DNA of 64,000 nt from Veillonella intestinalis (lineage in GTDB: Bacteria; Bacillota; Negativicutes; Veillonellales; Veillonellaceae). The position numbers were made by a program, and so were the translations under genes. The notes beneath the pieces are model-generated. The model did not search any database, was not told the origin of the DNA, and worked only from the letters and a program-made list of their open reading frames with translations. Shown piece by piece: positions 19,281 through 27,289 of this stretch. Positions within the stretch are counted from its first letter, which is position 1, and each line of letters starts with the position of its first letter. Where the stretch lies: the NCBI RefSeq assembly GCF_943193155.1, contig NZ_CALPDB010000004.1, positions 124,001 to 188,000 of the forward strand. The letters run 5' to 3'.

Positions 19281-20855
19281 TTGAGTATATTTAGTTATAT
19301 GTTTGAAAATACAGATCAGATTATGCGTCTTTTGTTAGAGCATATTCAGTTGACTGCCATTGCCGTAGGTCTTGCGATTATTGTAGGCTTGCCGCTTGGT
19401 ATTTTAATTAGTTATGTAAAACCCCTTAATAAACCTGTTATGGGGGCAACCAATTTAATTCAGGCCGTGCCTAGTATGGCTCTATTAGGTTTTGCGATTC
19501 CTCTATTAGGGATTGGTACTTTGCCGTCGGTCATTGTAGTATTCCTATACTCTCTATTGCCAATCGTAAAGAATACTTACATTGGTATTAGCCAGATTTC
19601 ACCAGGGACGATTGAAGCCGCCCGTGGTATCGGTTTAACGCGTCAGCAAATTTTGTGGAAAGTACAGTTGCCGTTGACGTTGCCTATGTTGATGGCTGGT
19701 GTTCGTATTTCTGCCGTAACAGCAGTCGGTCTTATGACAATAGCGGCCTTTATCGGAGCTGGTGGTTTAGGTTTCTTAGTGTTTAGTGGTATTAGTTCCG
19801 TCAATAATGGTATGATTTTGGCCGGTGCGATTCCAGCCTGTATTTTAGCCTTAGTTATTGACTGGGTATTATCTCAAGTAGAGTCTTTGGTAACGCCTGT
19901 AAGTTTACAGCCAGAATTATTAAAAACTAGAGCTACGCTTACAGCGAAACGTCGTCGTCAAAAGTGGAGCGTCGGTATTGTTGTAGCTTTGTTAGTTGTT
20001 ATGTTTGGTAACAATGTATACAGTAGTTTTGTCAAAGATCCAAATACTATCCGAATTGGTAGTAAGCAGTTTACAGAGCAGTTAGTGCTTGGTAATATGT
20101 TATCTGAAATGATTGAAAAAAATACTGATATTAAAGTAGAAAGTCATTTAGGCGCTGGTGGTACGCAGGTGTTATTTAATGCCATGGAAAAAGGCGATAT
20201 TGATGCCTACATTGATTATACTGGTACAGCGTATGTAGATATTTTGAAACATGATCCTATTAATGATGCAGAGCAAGTATATAATACGTCTAAGCAAGAA
20301 TTAGCGGATAAACATAAGATTGCTTTGTTGACGGCGGCACCATTTAGTAATACGTATACCTTAGCAGTAGATCCTAAAGTAGCCCAAGAATATAACTTGC
20401 ATACGATGAGTGATTTGAGCCAAGTTGCTAGCTCTTTGAATGCAGGGACTACGCTTGAATTCTTAAATCGTCAAGATGGTTTATTAGGGGTACAAAAAGA
20501 ATATGGATTTACCTTTAAAGATGCTAAAGGGATTGACGGCGCTACTCGTTATGTAGCATTAGCTAGTGGTGACGTGCAGGTTGTAGATGCTTTTTCTACG
20601 GATGGTTTGTTGAAAAAGTATAACTTAACAGTACTAGAGGATGACAAAGGGGTATTCCCGCCATATTATGGTGTACCTTTGGTTCGTGAAGAAACATTAG
20701 AAGCCCATCCTGAATTAAAAGGTGTTATTGACCGTATGATGGCAACCTTAGATACAGAAACTATGCGTGAGTTGAATTATCAAGTAGACGTAGAGCATAA
20801 GAACCCTAAAGAAGTAGCTCATAACTTTTTAGTAGCTAAAGGTTTAATCAAATAA
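19281..20855 (+). CDS. Osmoprotectant ABC transporter, permease fused to substrate-binding protein
   Basis: A 524-residue fusion. Residues 1 to about 215 are the inner-membrane permease, with the EAA loop 'E-A-A-R-G-I-G-L-T' near residue 112. After a further membrane segment near 230-250, the rest is an OpuCC/ProX-like binding domain ('I-G-S-K-Q-F-T-E-Q', 'Y-I-D-Y-T-G-T'). Fusion of permease and binding protein is known in Bus/Gbu-type systems; two binding domains per dimeric pump would result. Start is TTG at 19281 with GGAGG at 19268-19272. The exact solute is not determined. Confidence 0.88.
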   Translation: MSIFSYMFENTDQIMRLLLEHIQLTAIAVGLAIIVGLPLGILISYVKPLNKPVMGATNLIQAVPSMALLGFAIPLLGIGTLPSVIVVFLYSLLPIVKNTYIGISQISPGTIEAARGIGLTRQQILWKVQLPLTLPMLMAGVRISAVTAVGLMTIAAFIGAGGLGFLVFSGISSVNNGMILAGAIPACILALVIDWVLSQVESLVTPVSLQPELLKTRATLTAKRRRQKWSVGIVVALLVVMFGNNVYSSFVKDPNTIRIGSKQFTEQLVLGNMLSEMIEKNTDIKVESHLGAGGTQVLFNAMEKGDIDAYIDYTGTAYVDILKHDPINDAEQVYNTSKQELADKHKIALLTAAPFSNTYTLAVDPKVAQEYNLHTMSDLSQVASSLNAGTTLEFLNRQDGLLGVQKEYGFTFKDAKGIDGATRYVALASGDVQVVDAFSTDGLLKKYNLTVLEDDKGVFPPYYGVPLVREETLEAHPELKGVIDRMMATLDTETMRELNYQVDVEHKNPKEVAHNFLVAKGLIK

Positions 20856-20941
20856 TAAATAGTATATAAGTAGTATGATTCAGTTAAAATTGAGTTGATT
20901 TAATTTGAAATCAGTGAAACTACAGATAATAGCTATATTGG

Positions 20942-20976
20942 TGGCGATAAGATAAAAGTATCTTATCGCCATTTTT
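20942..20976 (+). terminator. Terminator after the osmolyte transporter
   Basis: A perfect 12- to 13-bp stem (20943-20954 with 20959-20970) with an AAAG loop, then A-TTTTT. Confidence 0.95.
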
Positions 20977-21008
20977 CATAGTTTGCATAATAGATTTTCT
21001 AATTTAGA

Positions 21009-21037
21009 TTGATTTTTTTCGTTGTATAGTGTATGAT
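21009..21037 (+). promoter_or_regulatory. Promoter of the peroxiredoxin gene
   Basis: TTGATT at 21009-21014, 17 bases, TATGAT at 21032-21037. A second TATAAT is at 21043-21048. Confidence 0.6.
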
Positions 21038-21063
21038 GAATATATAATCAATATAGATTATTT

Positions 21064-21102
21064 GTTGTTAACAACTATCAATTAAAAATTATTAATTGGT
21101 AG
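21064..21102. repeat. Two inverted repeats in the peroxiredoxin leader
   Basis: GTTGTTAACAAC (21064-21075) is a perfect palindrome. Directly after it an 11-base inverted repeat (21075-21085 with 21092-21102, one mismatch) lies just upstream of the ribosome site. They may be operators for an oxidative-stress regulator; no PerR or OxyR consensus was recognised. Confidence 0.4.
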
Positions 21103-21141
21103 CTTATGATGTTATAGTAGATAATAAGGAGTGACTCACAC

Positions 21142-21705
21142 ATGGCAATTATTGGTAAAGAACTTCCAGAATTTTCCTTACAGGGTTTCAGAAATCCAGA
21201 TGTAGTAACCGTAACTAAAGCAGATGTTGTTGGTAAATGGAGCGTATTCGTATTCTATCCAGCTGACTTCACATTTGTTTGCCCTACAGAACTTGAAGAT
21301 TTACAATCTCATTATGCAGAATTACAGGAAATGGGCGTAGAAGTATTCTCCGTATCCGTTGACTCTGAATTCGTACATAAAGCATGGGCTGATGCATCTC
21401 CTAACATCGCTAAAATTCAGTACACTATGTTGGCTGACCAAAAACATGAATTAGCTGATTTCTTTGAAACTTTCTCCGAAGAAGATGGCCGTGCTTATCG
21501 TGGCTCCTTCGTAGTTAACCCAGAAGGTAAAGTAGAAACAGCTGAAATCCATAACATGGGCATTGGCCGCTCCGCTGACGAATTAGTTCGTAAAGTGCAG
21601 GCTGCTCAGTTCGTAGCAAAACATGGTGATCAGGTTTGTCCAGCAAAATGGAAACCAGGTGCTGATACTTTAAAACCAGGTTTGGACTTAGTAGGTAAAC
21701 TATAA
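21142..21705 (+). CDS. ahpC: Typical 2-Cys peroxiredoxin (AhpC type)
   Basis: Reduces hydrogen peroxide and organic peroxides in the cytoplasm. The 187-residue protein has the peroxidatic Cys47 in 'F-V-C-P-T-E' and the resolving Cys near residue 167 in 'D-Q-V-C-P-A-K-W-K-P-G'. No ahpF reductase lies beside it, so electrons probably come from thioredoxin or a reductase elsewhere. AAGGAG precedes the ATG. Confidence 0.95.
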   Translation: MAIIGKELPEFSLQGFRNPDVVTVTKADVVGKWSVFVFYPADFTFVCPTELEDLQSHYAELQEMGVEVFSVSVDSEFVHKAWADASPNIAKIQYTMLADQKHELADFFETFSEEDGRAYRGSFVVNPEGKVETAEIHNMGIGRSADELVRKVQAAQFVAKHGDQVCPAKWKPGADTLKPGLDLVGKL

Positions 21706-21780
21706 TATAAATAAGTGGTTAGTGCGTCCCTCCCCCTTTGCACTAACTACTGTCATAGATTAGTTTAATCCCTTTTCCTC

Positions 21781-21822
21781 AAAAAACCGGCGGTGCGAGA
21801 GCTTCTCGACCGCTGGTTTTTT
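21781..21822 (+). terminator. Terminator after the peroxiredoxin gene
   Basis: An 11-bp outer stem (AAACCGGCGGT with ACCGCTGGTTT) and a 5-bp inner stem are followed by six T. The remaining bases up to 22090 are AT-rich and hold only a TATAAT at 22028-22033 without a good -35. Confidence 0.92.
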
Positions 21823-22095
21823 CTATCTGGCTGTTCATAATTTTTTATCGGCTCTTATAATTAGTTAGGTGACTGATAAATGGATTGTTATTTAAAATTT
21901 TGATAACCTTGTGTGTGATAGGGAGTAAAACTTGATTAATTAAGTATTATGAATTAGAATTTTTATTCATGATTATTATCAAAAACTTGGTGAATTGAAA
22001 TTATTAGATTTATTGAGGAATTTAGTATATAATATATTACATAGAATAAGGTTAAAGGAATGAAAAGCTAGGGTTTAGTAAAAGGAGTATTGGGT

Positions 22096-22431
22096 ATGGA
22101 AGTATCATACGAGAGATTGGCGAGTATTTTTAAGGCGTTAAGTGATGAGACTAGATTGCATATAATCGACATGTTGTCATGTAATGAATTATGTGCTTGC
22201 GACATTTTAGCAAGTTTTAATCTGTTTCAATCCACGTTGAGCTATCATATGAAAATTCTCATTGATGCCGGTGTTGTAAATTCACAGCGTAATGGTTTAT
22301 GGACACGGTATTCAATTAATGAAACTACGTTTGATGAGTTAGTAAAAATTCTGCCTGAGTTATATAAAACTAAAGATGAATGTATTTGTGCTCAGATTAA
22401 ATACTGTCGCTTAGAAGATAAGCCAGAATAA
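22096..22431 (+). CDS. ArsR/SmtB-family metalloregulator
   Basis: A 111-residue winged-helix repressor. The recognition helix region carries 'E-L-C-A-C-D' (Cys33 and Cys35), the metalloid-binding pattern of ArsR, and the tail has further cysteines ('C-I-C-A-Q-I-K-Y-C'). The ATG at 22096 is 8 bases after AAAGGAG; the TTG at 22090 is too close. No arsenic efflux or reductase gene is nearby. Instead dinB follows after 11 bases, so it may control this unusual operon. Ligand unknown. Confidence 0.85.
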   Translation: MEVSYERLASIFKALSDETRLHIIDMLSCNELCACDILASFNLFQSTLSYHMKILIDAGVVNSQRNGLWTRYSINETTFDELVKILPELYKTKDECICAQIKYCRLEDKPE

Positions 22432-22442
22432 TAGGAGTAACT

Positions 22443-23639
22443 ATGAGACGTTGGATTATGCATGTGGATATGGATGCTTTTTATGCATCAGTGGAACAAC
22501 GTGATAATCCTGAGTATAGAGGCCGCCCGGTAATCGTTGGCGGCCTTTCTTCGCGTGGTGTAGTAGCTACGGCCTCTTATGAAGCTCGTAAAATGGGGGT
22601 TCATTCTGCTATGAGTATGGTAAAGGCCAAGGAACTATGTCCGGAGGGGATTTATTTACGACCACGATTTGCTGCCTATTATGCTATTTCAGAGCAAGTC
22701 CATGAAATAATGCACCGCTATACGCCTTATATTGAGCCCTTATCCTTAGACGAAGCTTTTTTAGATGTTACGGGACTCCATGGTCGCTTTACAGGCCCTT
22801 ACGCCTTAGGTAAAGCAATTAAAGAAGACATTTGGAAGGCTACCGGTTTGGTGGCCTCTGTAGGGGTGGCGCCTAATAAATATTTGGCGAAATTAGCCTC
22901 AGATATTAAGAAGCCCAATGGCCTTGTGGTGGTTCCCTATGGTAAAGAGGCAGAATTTGTGGCTCCATTACCAGTCAAACGCTTATGGGGCGTTGGGCGT
23001 CATATGGCAAAGCGCTTACAGGAGGCAGGCTATTATAAAATTGGTCAATTGGCAGCCTTGCCGGATGAACAAGCATTGAAGCCTATTGTGGGTAATCAAG
23101 CTAAGCGATTATATGATATGGCACGTGGTTTGGATGACAGGCCTGTTGAATATGAACGACAGGTACATTCCATTGGCAATGAATTGACCTATGAGGAGGA
23201 TTTAGTAGATCCTCAAATTATTAATCAAGAATGGTATTTTTTTGCTCATAAAGTCGCTAAGCGTTTGCGCCAGCAAAATTTGAAAGGTCGTACCATTGCT
23301 ATAAAGGTTAGGTTTAATGATTTTGAAACGTTGAGCCGCCAAAAACGAATTGAAGTGCCAACAGATAATGAAGAAACACTGTACCGAGTAGGTATGATGT
23401 TGTATAATAAACTCAATATAAATAAACCAATTCGCTTATTAGGTCTTACGGTCAGTGATTTTGCTGGTGCATTGGGGCAGACATCTCTATTTGAGGAGGA
23501 GACGTTTCAGGAAGAACTGGCAAGAGCGATGGATGGGCTAGAAGCGAAATTTGGTGAAGGGATTGTTATGAAGGGGGCTCTTTGGCAACGGGCTACCCAA
23601 CAGAAGAGAGAGGAAGAGAATCACAATGAAACATTTTAA
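22443..23639 (+). CDS. dinB: DNA polymerase IV (Y-family)
   Basis: Translesion DNA polymerase of 398 residues. Catalytic acids are in 'H-V-D-M-D-A-F-Y-A-S' near residue 8 and 'S-L-D-E-A-F-L-D' near residue 102. The helix-hairpin-helix 'G-V-G-R-H-M-A' and the little-finger domain follow. The end 'T-S-L-F' resembles a beta-clamp-binding motif. AGGAGT precedes the ATG. Its last 14 bases overlap the start of the racemase gene. Confidence 0.95.
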   Translation: MRRWIMHVDMDAFYASVEQRDNPEYRGRPVIVGGLSSRGVVATASYEARKMGVHSAMSMVKAKELCPEGIYLRPRFAAYYAISEQVHEIMHRYTPYIEPLSLDEAFLDVTGLHGRFTGPYALGKAIKEDIWKATGLVASVGVAPNKYLAKLASDIKKPNGLVVVPYGKEAEFVAPLPVKRLWGVGRHMAKRLQEAGYYKIGQLAALPDEQALKPIVGNQAKRLYDMARGLDDRPVEYERQVHSIGNELTYEEDLVDPQIINQEWYFFAHKVAKRLRQQNLKGRTIAIKVRFNDFETLSRQKRIEVPTDNEETLYRVGMMLYNKLNINKPIRLLGLTVSDFAGALGQTSLFEEETFQEELARAMDGLEAKFGEGIVMKGALWQRATQQKREEENHNETF

Positions 23640-24921
23640 ATTAAAATATGGCCGTGGCTATGTAGAGTTTGATTTGCCAACACAAGAGGTATTAAATGTA
23701 GTGGAAGGGGCCGAATATCCAGCCCTTGAAGATATGAGCAGTGCGTTAGTTGAAAGCTTGAATAATCCTACGGGAACAGCTCCTTTAAAGGATATTGTTC
23801 AACCTGATGAATCAGTTTGTATAGTTGTATCAGATATTACGCGCGCTTGGATTGGCTATCAGAAGTTCTTGCCAACTTTATTAAACTACTTGAATGAGGC
23901 AGGCGTGCCAGATGAAAAGATTTTCTTGTTGATTGCCTATGGGGCTCATCGTTTACAAACAGAAGCCGAATCTCGCGCTGAATTTGGGGATGAAGTTGTA
24001 GATCGCGTTCGTATTGAACATAGTAGTGGCATTAATCCAGACAGCAAATTCCGTCGTTTAGGTGTAACTAGTCATGGTGTACCAATTGAAGTCAATGAGT
24101 TAGCACTTGATGCAGATCGCCTCATTTTAACAGGGGGCTGTGTATATCATTTAATGGCTGGCTTTGGTGGTGGTCGCAAAGCGATTTTACCAGGTATTTC
24201 CTCCTATGAAGCAATTCAAAAGAACCATTGTTTATGTTTACGTGACAATGTGGGGGAAGGTACTAATCCTGAAATTGTGAGCGGTAATATTAGCCATAAT
24301 ATTATGCATGATGACCAAAGAGAACATGGTTGTGCTGTAGAGGCTGACTTCCTAATCAATACAGTGGCTAATACAGAAGGCAAAGTGGCTAAGTTTGTTT
24401 GTGGTCACTGGGAAGATGCATGGCTTGAAGGCACTCAATTAGTTGAAAAAATTTATGGTGTTGATATTAATGGATTAGCAGATTGTGTCATTGCTACGGC
24501 TGGTGGCTATCCAAAAGATATAAACTTATATCAAGGGGTTAAAACACAGGTTAATGCCGTAGGCGCATGTAAACCAGGTGGTGTTGTTATCTTGTTGATG
24601 GAATTAGATGACATTGCTGAGCCAGCTGAATTTATTGATTGGTTTGAAACTCGTGATCTTCGTGAGCGTGAAATCAAACTTCGCAATGGCTTTACCGTAC
24701 CAGGGTTTATTTCTTTACATTTAGGTGAAGACTTCCAAAAATATCATCATATTTTAGTTACTAAGCCTGAAAATAAAGAAACTTGTGATCGAGTGGGAAT
24801 CGATGTTGTTACGTCCATCGATGATGCCTTGGCTCATGCGGCGAAGATTTTAGGTCGTGAAGATTACACAGTTAACATAATGCCGTTGGCAAGTAATACG
24901 GTGCCTATGTTGAAAAAATAG
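23626..24921 (+). CDS. LarA-family nickel-pincer racemase/epimerase
   Basis: A 431-residue protein of the lactate racemase family, which uses a nickel pincer cofactor tethered to a lysine. The key residues fall where expected from Lactobacillus LarA: His108 in 'Y-G-A-H-R', His175 in 'V-Y-H-L-M-A', Lys185 in 'G-G-R-K-A-I-L-P-G' and His201. The substrate motif is 'D-I-T-R-A-W' rather than the common D-x-T-R-P, so the substrate may be a 2-hydroxy acid other than lactate. The cofactor genes larB, larC and larE are not in the window. Confidence 0.85.
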   Translation: MKHFKLKYGRGYVEFDLPTQEVLNVVEGAEYPALEDMSSALVESLNNPTGTAPLKDIVQPDESVCIVVSDITRAWIGYQKFLPTLLNYLNEAGVPDEKIFLLIAYGAHRLQTEAESRAEFGDEVVDRVRIEHSSGINPDSKFRRLGVTSHGVPIEVNELALDADRLILTGGCVYHLMAGFGGGRKAILPGISSYEAIQKNHCLCLRDNVGEGTNPEIVSGNISHNIMHDDQREHGCAVEADFLINTVANTEGKVAKFVCGHWEDAWLEGTQLVEKIYGVDINGLADCVIATAGGYPKDINLYQGVKTQVNAVGACKPGGVVILLMELDDIAEPAEFIDWFETRDLREREIKLRNGFTVPGFISLHLGEDFQKYHHILVTKPENKETCDRVGIDVVTSIDDALAHAAKILGREDYTVNIMPLASNTVPMLKK

Positions 24922-24997
24922 AAGCAGTACGTAAGACTTTTAGTTGTTAGTAATATTGTGATAGCACGTTTTCTTGTAAAAGATAGGAGCTGGGAAT

Positions 24998-26407
24998 ATG
25001 CATAATCGTCATGGCATTATTGGTAAGTCCGTTATTGATTCAGTTCGTCGTTCGTTACAAAATAAGTATGCCGAGGATCGTCACATTCAACAAATGATTG
25101 AAGAGTTGGATGCAACCGATGATTTGACATATGAAGAGTTACATATTACAAAGCAAGCCTATGAAGAAGTAAAGTCTCGTTTATTTTATACGGCTTTGTT
25201 AGATAGTTTGTGGCAAGAAATCAGTGAAACGCAGGATTTATTAGCACAACTTCACGTATATGATTCCCTAGAAGACGAGTTCCAAAGTCAAGGTGAGGAA
25301 TTAACTAGTGAAGAGTTGGATATTGATCAAGTGGATTTGGATGATGTGGATGTAACCGAGCGCCCTCTTGCGCTTCGCCAGACTAGTGCTGTGGCAGCGC
25401 GTCAAGCTGGTACGGTAGCAGCTCGACAAGAGGGGACTGTAGTAGCACAGTCTGATGGTGAAACACTAAGTTCGGTTAATTCTAAAGCGAATACAACCAA
25501 CCCTAATTTAACAAATTCTAAATCCGCTACCTCAGGGGTGTCATCAGCTAATCCCCTTCATGATACAGAAGTACCATGGGCGCCATTAACACAAGGTCGT
25601 GATGAGGCTAGTGATTTAGCTGTTGATAACGCTGTAGAGGGCACTAATGCAGTTATTAATGCAAAAGCGGCTACTGCTAGCTCAGTTGCTGAGTCAGATA
25701 CTCAGTCTTCAAAAACAGAAACATCTGATGTGGTAAAAAATAGTTCTAAAGCTGCAAAGGCTGATGTAGTGAATGATTCCTCTAAAACTTCTGAAGCGAT
25801 TGAAGATAGCACTGAAGAAACGGGCTTCCCTACTGGGGAGATTTTCTTGCAAGACATTTTTAATATGTTGAGTAAGGGTCTTAATAAAGGGGAATCAGTG
25901 CAAGCTACGATTGAAGACTTGATGCAACATACTGAATGGAAAGAGTTTAAAAAGTTAGCTAAACAGGCTAAAAAATCTATTAAAAAAGCTCAAAAATCAG
26001 CAAAAAAAGAAGCGAAAAAATTAGCTAAAGATGCTAAAAAAGAAAGTAAAAAAGCTTTGAAAAAAGCAAAACATGCTAAACAGGATGTAGAAGCTCGTAG
26101 TGAGGAATGGTATCAAGATTTTGATGCGGCAAGTGAAGAGTTGGCTAAAGAGGTTAAAGCCTCAACGGAGCAGGTAAAGGAAAAAACTTATGAAACTGTA
26201 GAGGCTACAAAATTAAAAGCCTCAGAAGTGTTACAGACTGCAGAAGAAAAAACAGGTGAAGTAAAAGCTAATGTTGAGGGCGTTGCAACGCAAGTGAAAC
26301 AAAAGGCTAGCGAAGTGAAGGATACTGTACAAGATTTAGGTCGTTCAGCAGTTCTTCAAGTATTGGATATTGTGGAATCAGCCATCCAAAAAAAGCCAAA
26401 AAAGTAA
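24998..26407 (+). CDS. Unrecognised Lys/Ala-rich coiled-coil protein
   Basis: No family recognised. The 469 residues fall into zones. Residues 1-105 are helical and acidic. Residues about 125-150 hold a short repeat ('V-A-A-R-Q-A-G-T' twice, then a variant). Residues 150-270 are low-complexity Ser/Thr/Asn/Ala. Residues about 310-365 are almost all Lys and Ala. The end is amphipathic helix resembling apolipoprotein or YtxH-type repeats ('A-E-E-K-T-G-E-V-K'). There is no signal peptide or membrane segment. AGGAG precedes the ATG. It lies downstream of the racemase with no terminator between. The frame ends at TAA 26405-26407, immediately after two A-AAA-AAG heptamers, and coding continues in the -1 frame. 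Confidence 0.7.
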   Translation: MHNRHGIIGKSVIDSVRRSLQNKYAEDRHIQQMIEELDATDDLTYEELHITKQAYEEVKSRLFYTALLDSLWQEISETQDLLAQLHVYDSLEDEFQSQGEELTSEELDIDQVDLDDVDVTERPLALRQTSAVAARQAGTVAARQEGTVVAQSDGETLSSVNSKANTTNPNLTNSKSATSGVSSANPLHDTEVPWAPLTQGRDEASDLAVDNAVEGTNAVINAKAATASSVAESDTQSSKTETSDVVKNSSKAAKADVVNDSSKTSEAIEDSTEETGFPTGEIFLQDIFNMLSKGLNKGESVQATIEDLMQHTEWKEFKKLAKQAKKSIKKAQKSAKKEAKKLAKDAKKESKKALKKAKHAKQDVEARSEEWYQDFDAASEELAKEVKASTEQVKEKTYETVEATKLKASEVLQTAEEKTGEVKANVEGVATQVKQKASEVKDTVQDLGRSAVLQVLDIVESAIQKKPKK

Positions 26408-26775
26408 ATGACCTTGGTGGGCATACTACAAAACGTGATGTTTATAAAAAGCAACTTACGTCGATCAAGGGTGGTTTTATTGGTGAGTTGATTCATGGAG
26501 TGTTAGCTGGTATATTTGCTAGGCCTAATACAAGTAGCAAACAAAATGAGGCTGAGCAGAGGGTTTCCGATATACGAGTACCTCAAGAACCTAAGAAGCA
26601 AAGTTTAAATGTTGAAAAATCTAGTAAATTTACTAGAACTGTTCAACCTGAGCAGGGGGCTGTTTTGCCGTTGACTGATGCTAAAGGGCGTTGCCAAGTG
26701 TGTAGCAACCATTGTAGACCAGTTAAACAGAATTGTAAAAAGCGGCAAAGAGCGTTGGCTAAACGAGGGTATTAA
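26404..26775 (+). CDS. -1 frame continuation of the Lys/Ala-rich protein
   Basis: From 26404 the -1 frame reads without a stop for 123 residues to TAA at 26773-26775. The first part is 'N-D-L-G-G-H-T-T-K-R-D', then a short hydrophobic helix 'G-G-F-I-G-E-L-I-H-G-V-L', and it ends with a four-cysteine cluster ('C-Q-V-C-S-N-H-C', then a fourth Cys) and a basic tail. No ATG or GTG with a ribosome site exists in this frame; the first start-like codon is a TTG at 26488 with no Shine-Dalgarno at usable spacing. It therefore looks like the missing C-terminus of the upstream gene, reached by frameshifting or separated by an indel in the A-tract. The fused product would be 592 residues. Confidence 0.6.
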   Translation, partial: VNDLGGHTTKRDVYKKQLTSIKGGFIGELIHGVLAGIFARPNTSSKQNEAEQRVSDIRVPQEPKKQSLNVEKSSKFTRTVQPEQGAVLPLTDAKGRCQVCSNHCRPVKQNCKKRQRALAKRGY

Positions 26776-27289
26776 CTATAAAACTTTAGTTATAAAAATT
26801 ATAATAAAGAAAATAAATGAAGAAACTTCTTCTTCATTATTGCGAATTATGCAATAAAATATCGATAAACTTAGAAGTTTATTTATAAAAAATGTTGATG
26901 ATATAAGAATTTTTTTAGCTCTGTGCAGCAAATCGAGATAAATTATCAATATTTTCTATGGATATTCTTTTATGCAATGTGAATATGTAAACACGAAAAA
27001 TAACAAAACATTAAAAAATAATGAAAAAATTGTAAAAGAACTGTAAAATAATGATGTTATATTTCAAATATAATATATGTCAAAATATAGATTAATATAA
27101 ATTACTTGTGTATAATGATATAGAGTTTATCTAAAAAAGTGAAATAAGAAATAAAATAAAGTAATAATTAATATATGATGAATATTTTGCTTTTTTGTAT
27201 AAATGGTGTGTTGGATTTTAGTGAGTAATTTAAGTTTAAAAGATTTAAGGAATGGTAAGGTTTGTGTTTTTAGTAAGGAGTAAAGGGTT
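26776..27289 (+). other. AT-rich intergenic region before the adhesin genes
   Basis: 514 bases without a gene. A weak 9-bp AT stem (26816-26824 with 26830-26838) lies near the left end. A TATAAT at 27111-27116 is the best promoter signal, giving a leader of about 170 nt before the first adhesin; its -35 is poor. The rest is unstructured AT-rich sequence. Confidence 0.5.

Noticed and set aside
26488-26775. Independent 95-codon gene starting at TTG 26488
   Set aside because: The frame is open and coding-like well upstream of the TTG back to 26404, and the TTG lacks a usable ribosome site; treated as a -1 continuation of the preceding gene.
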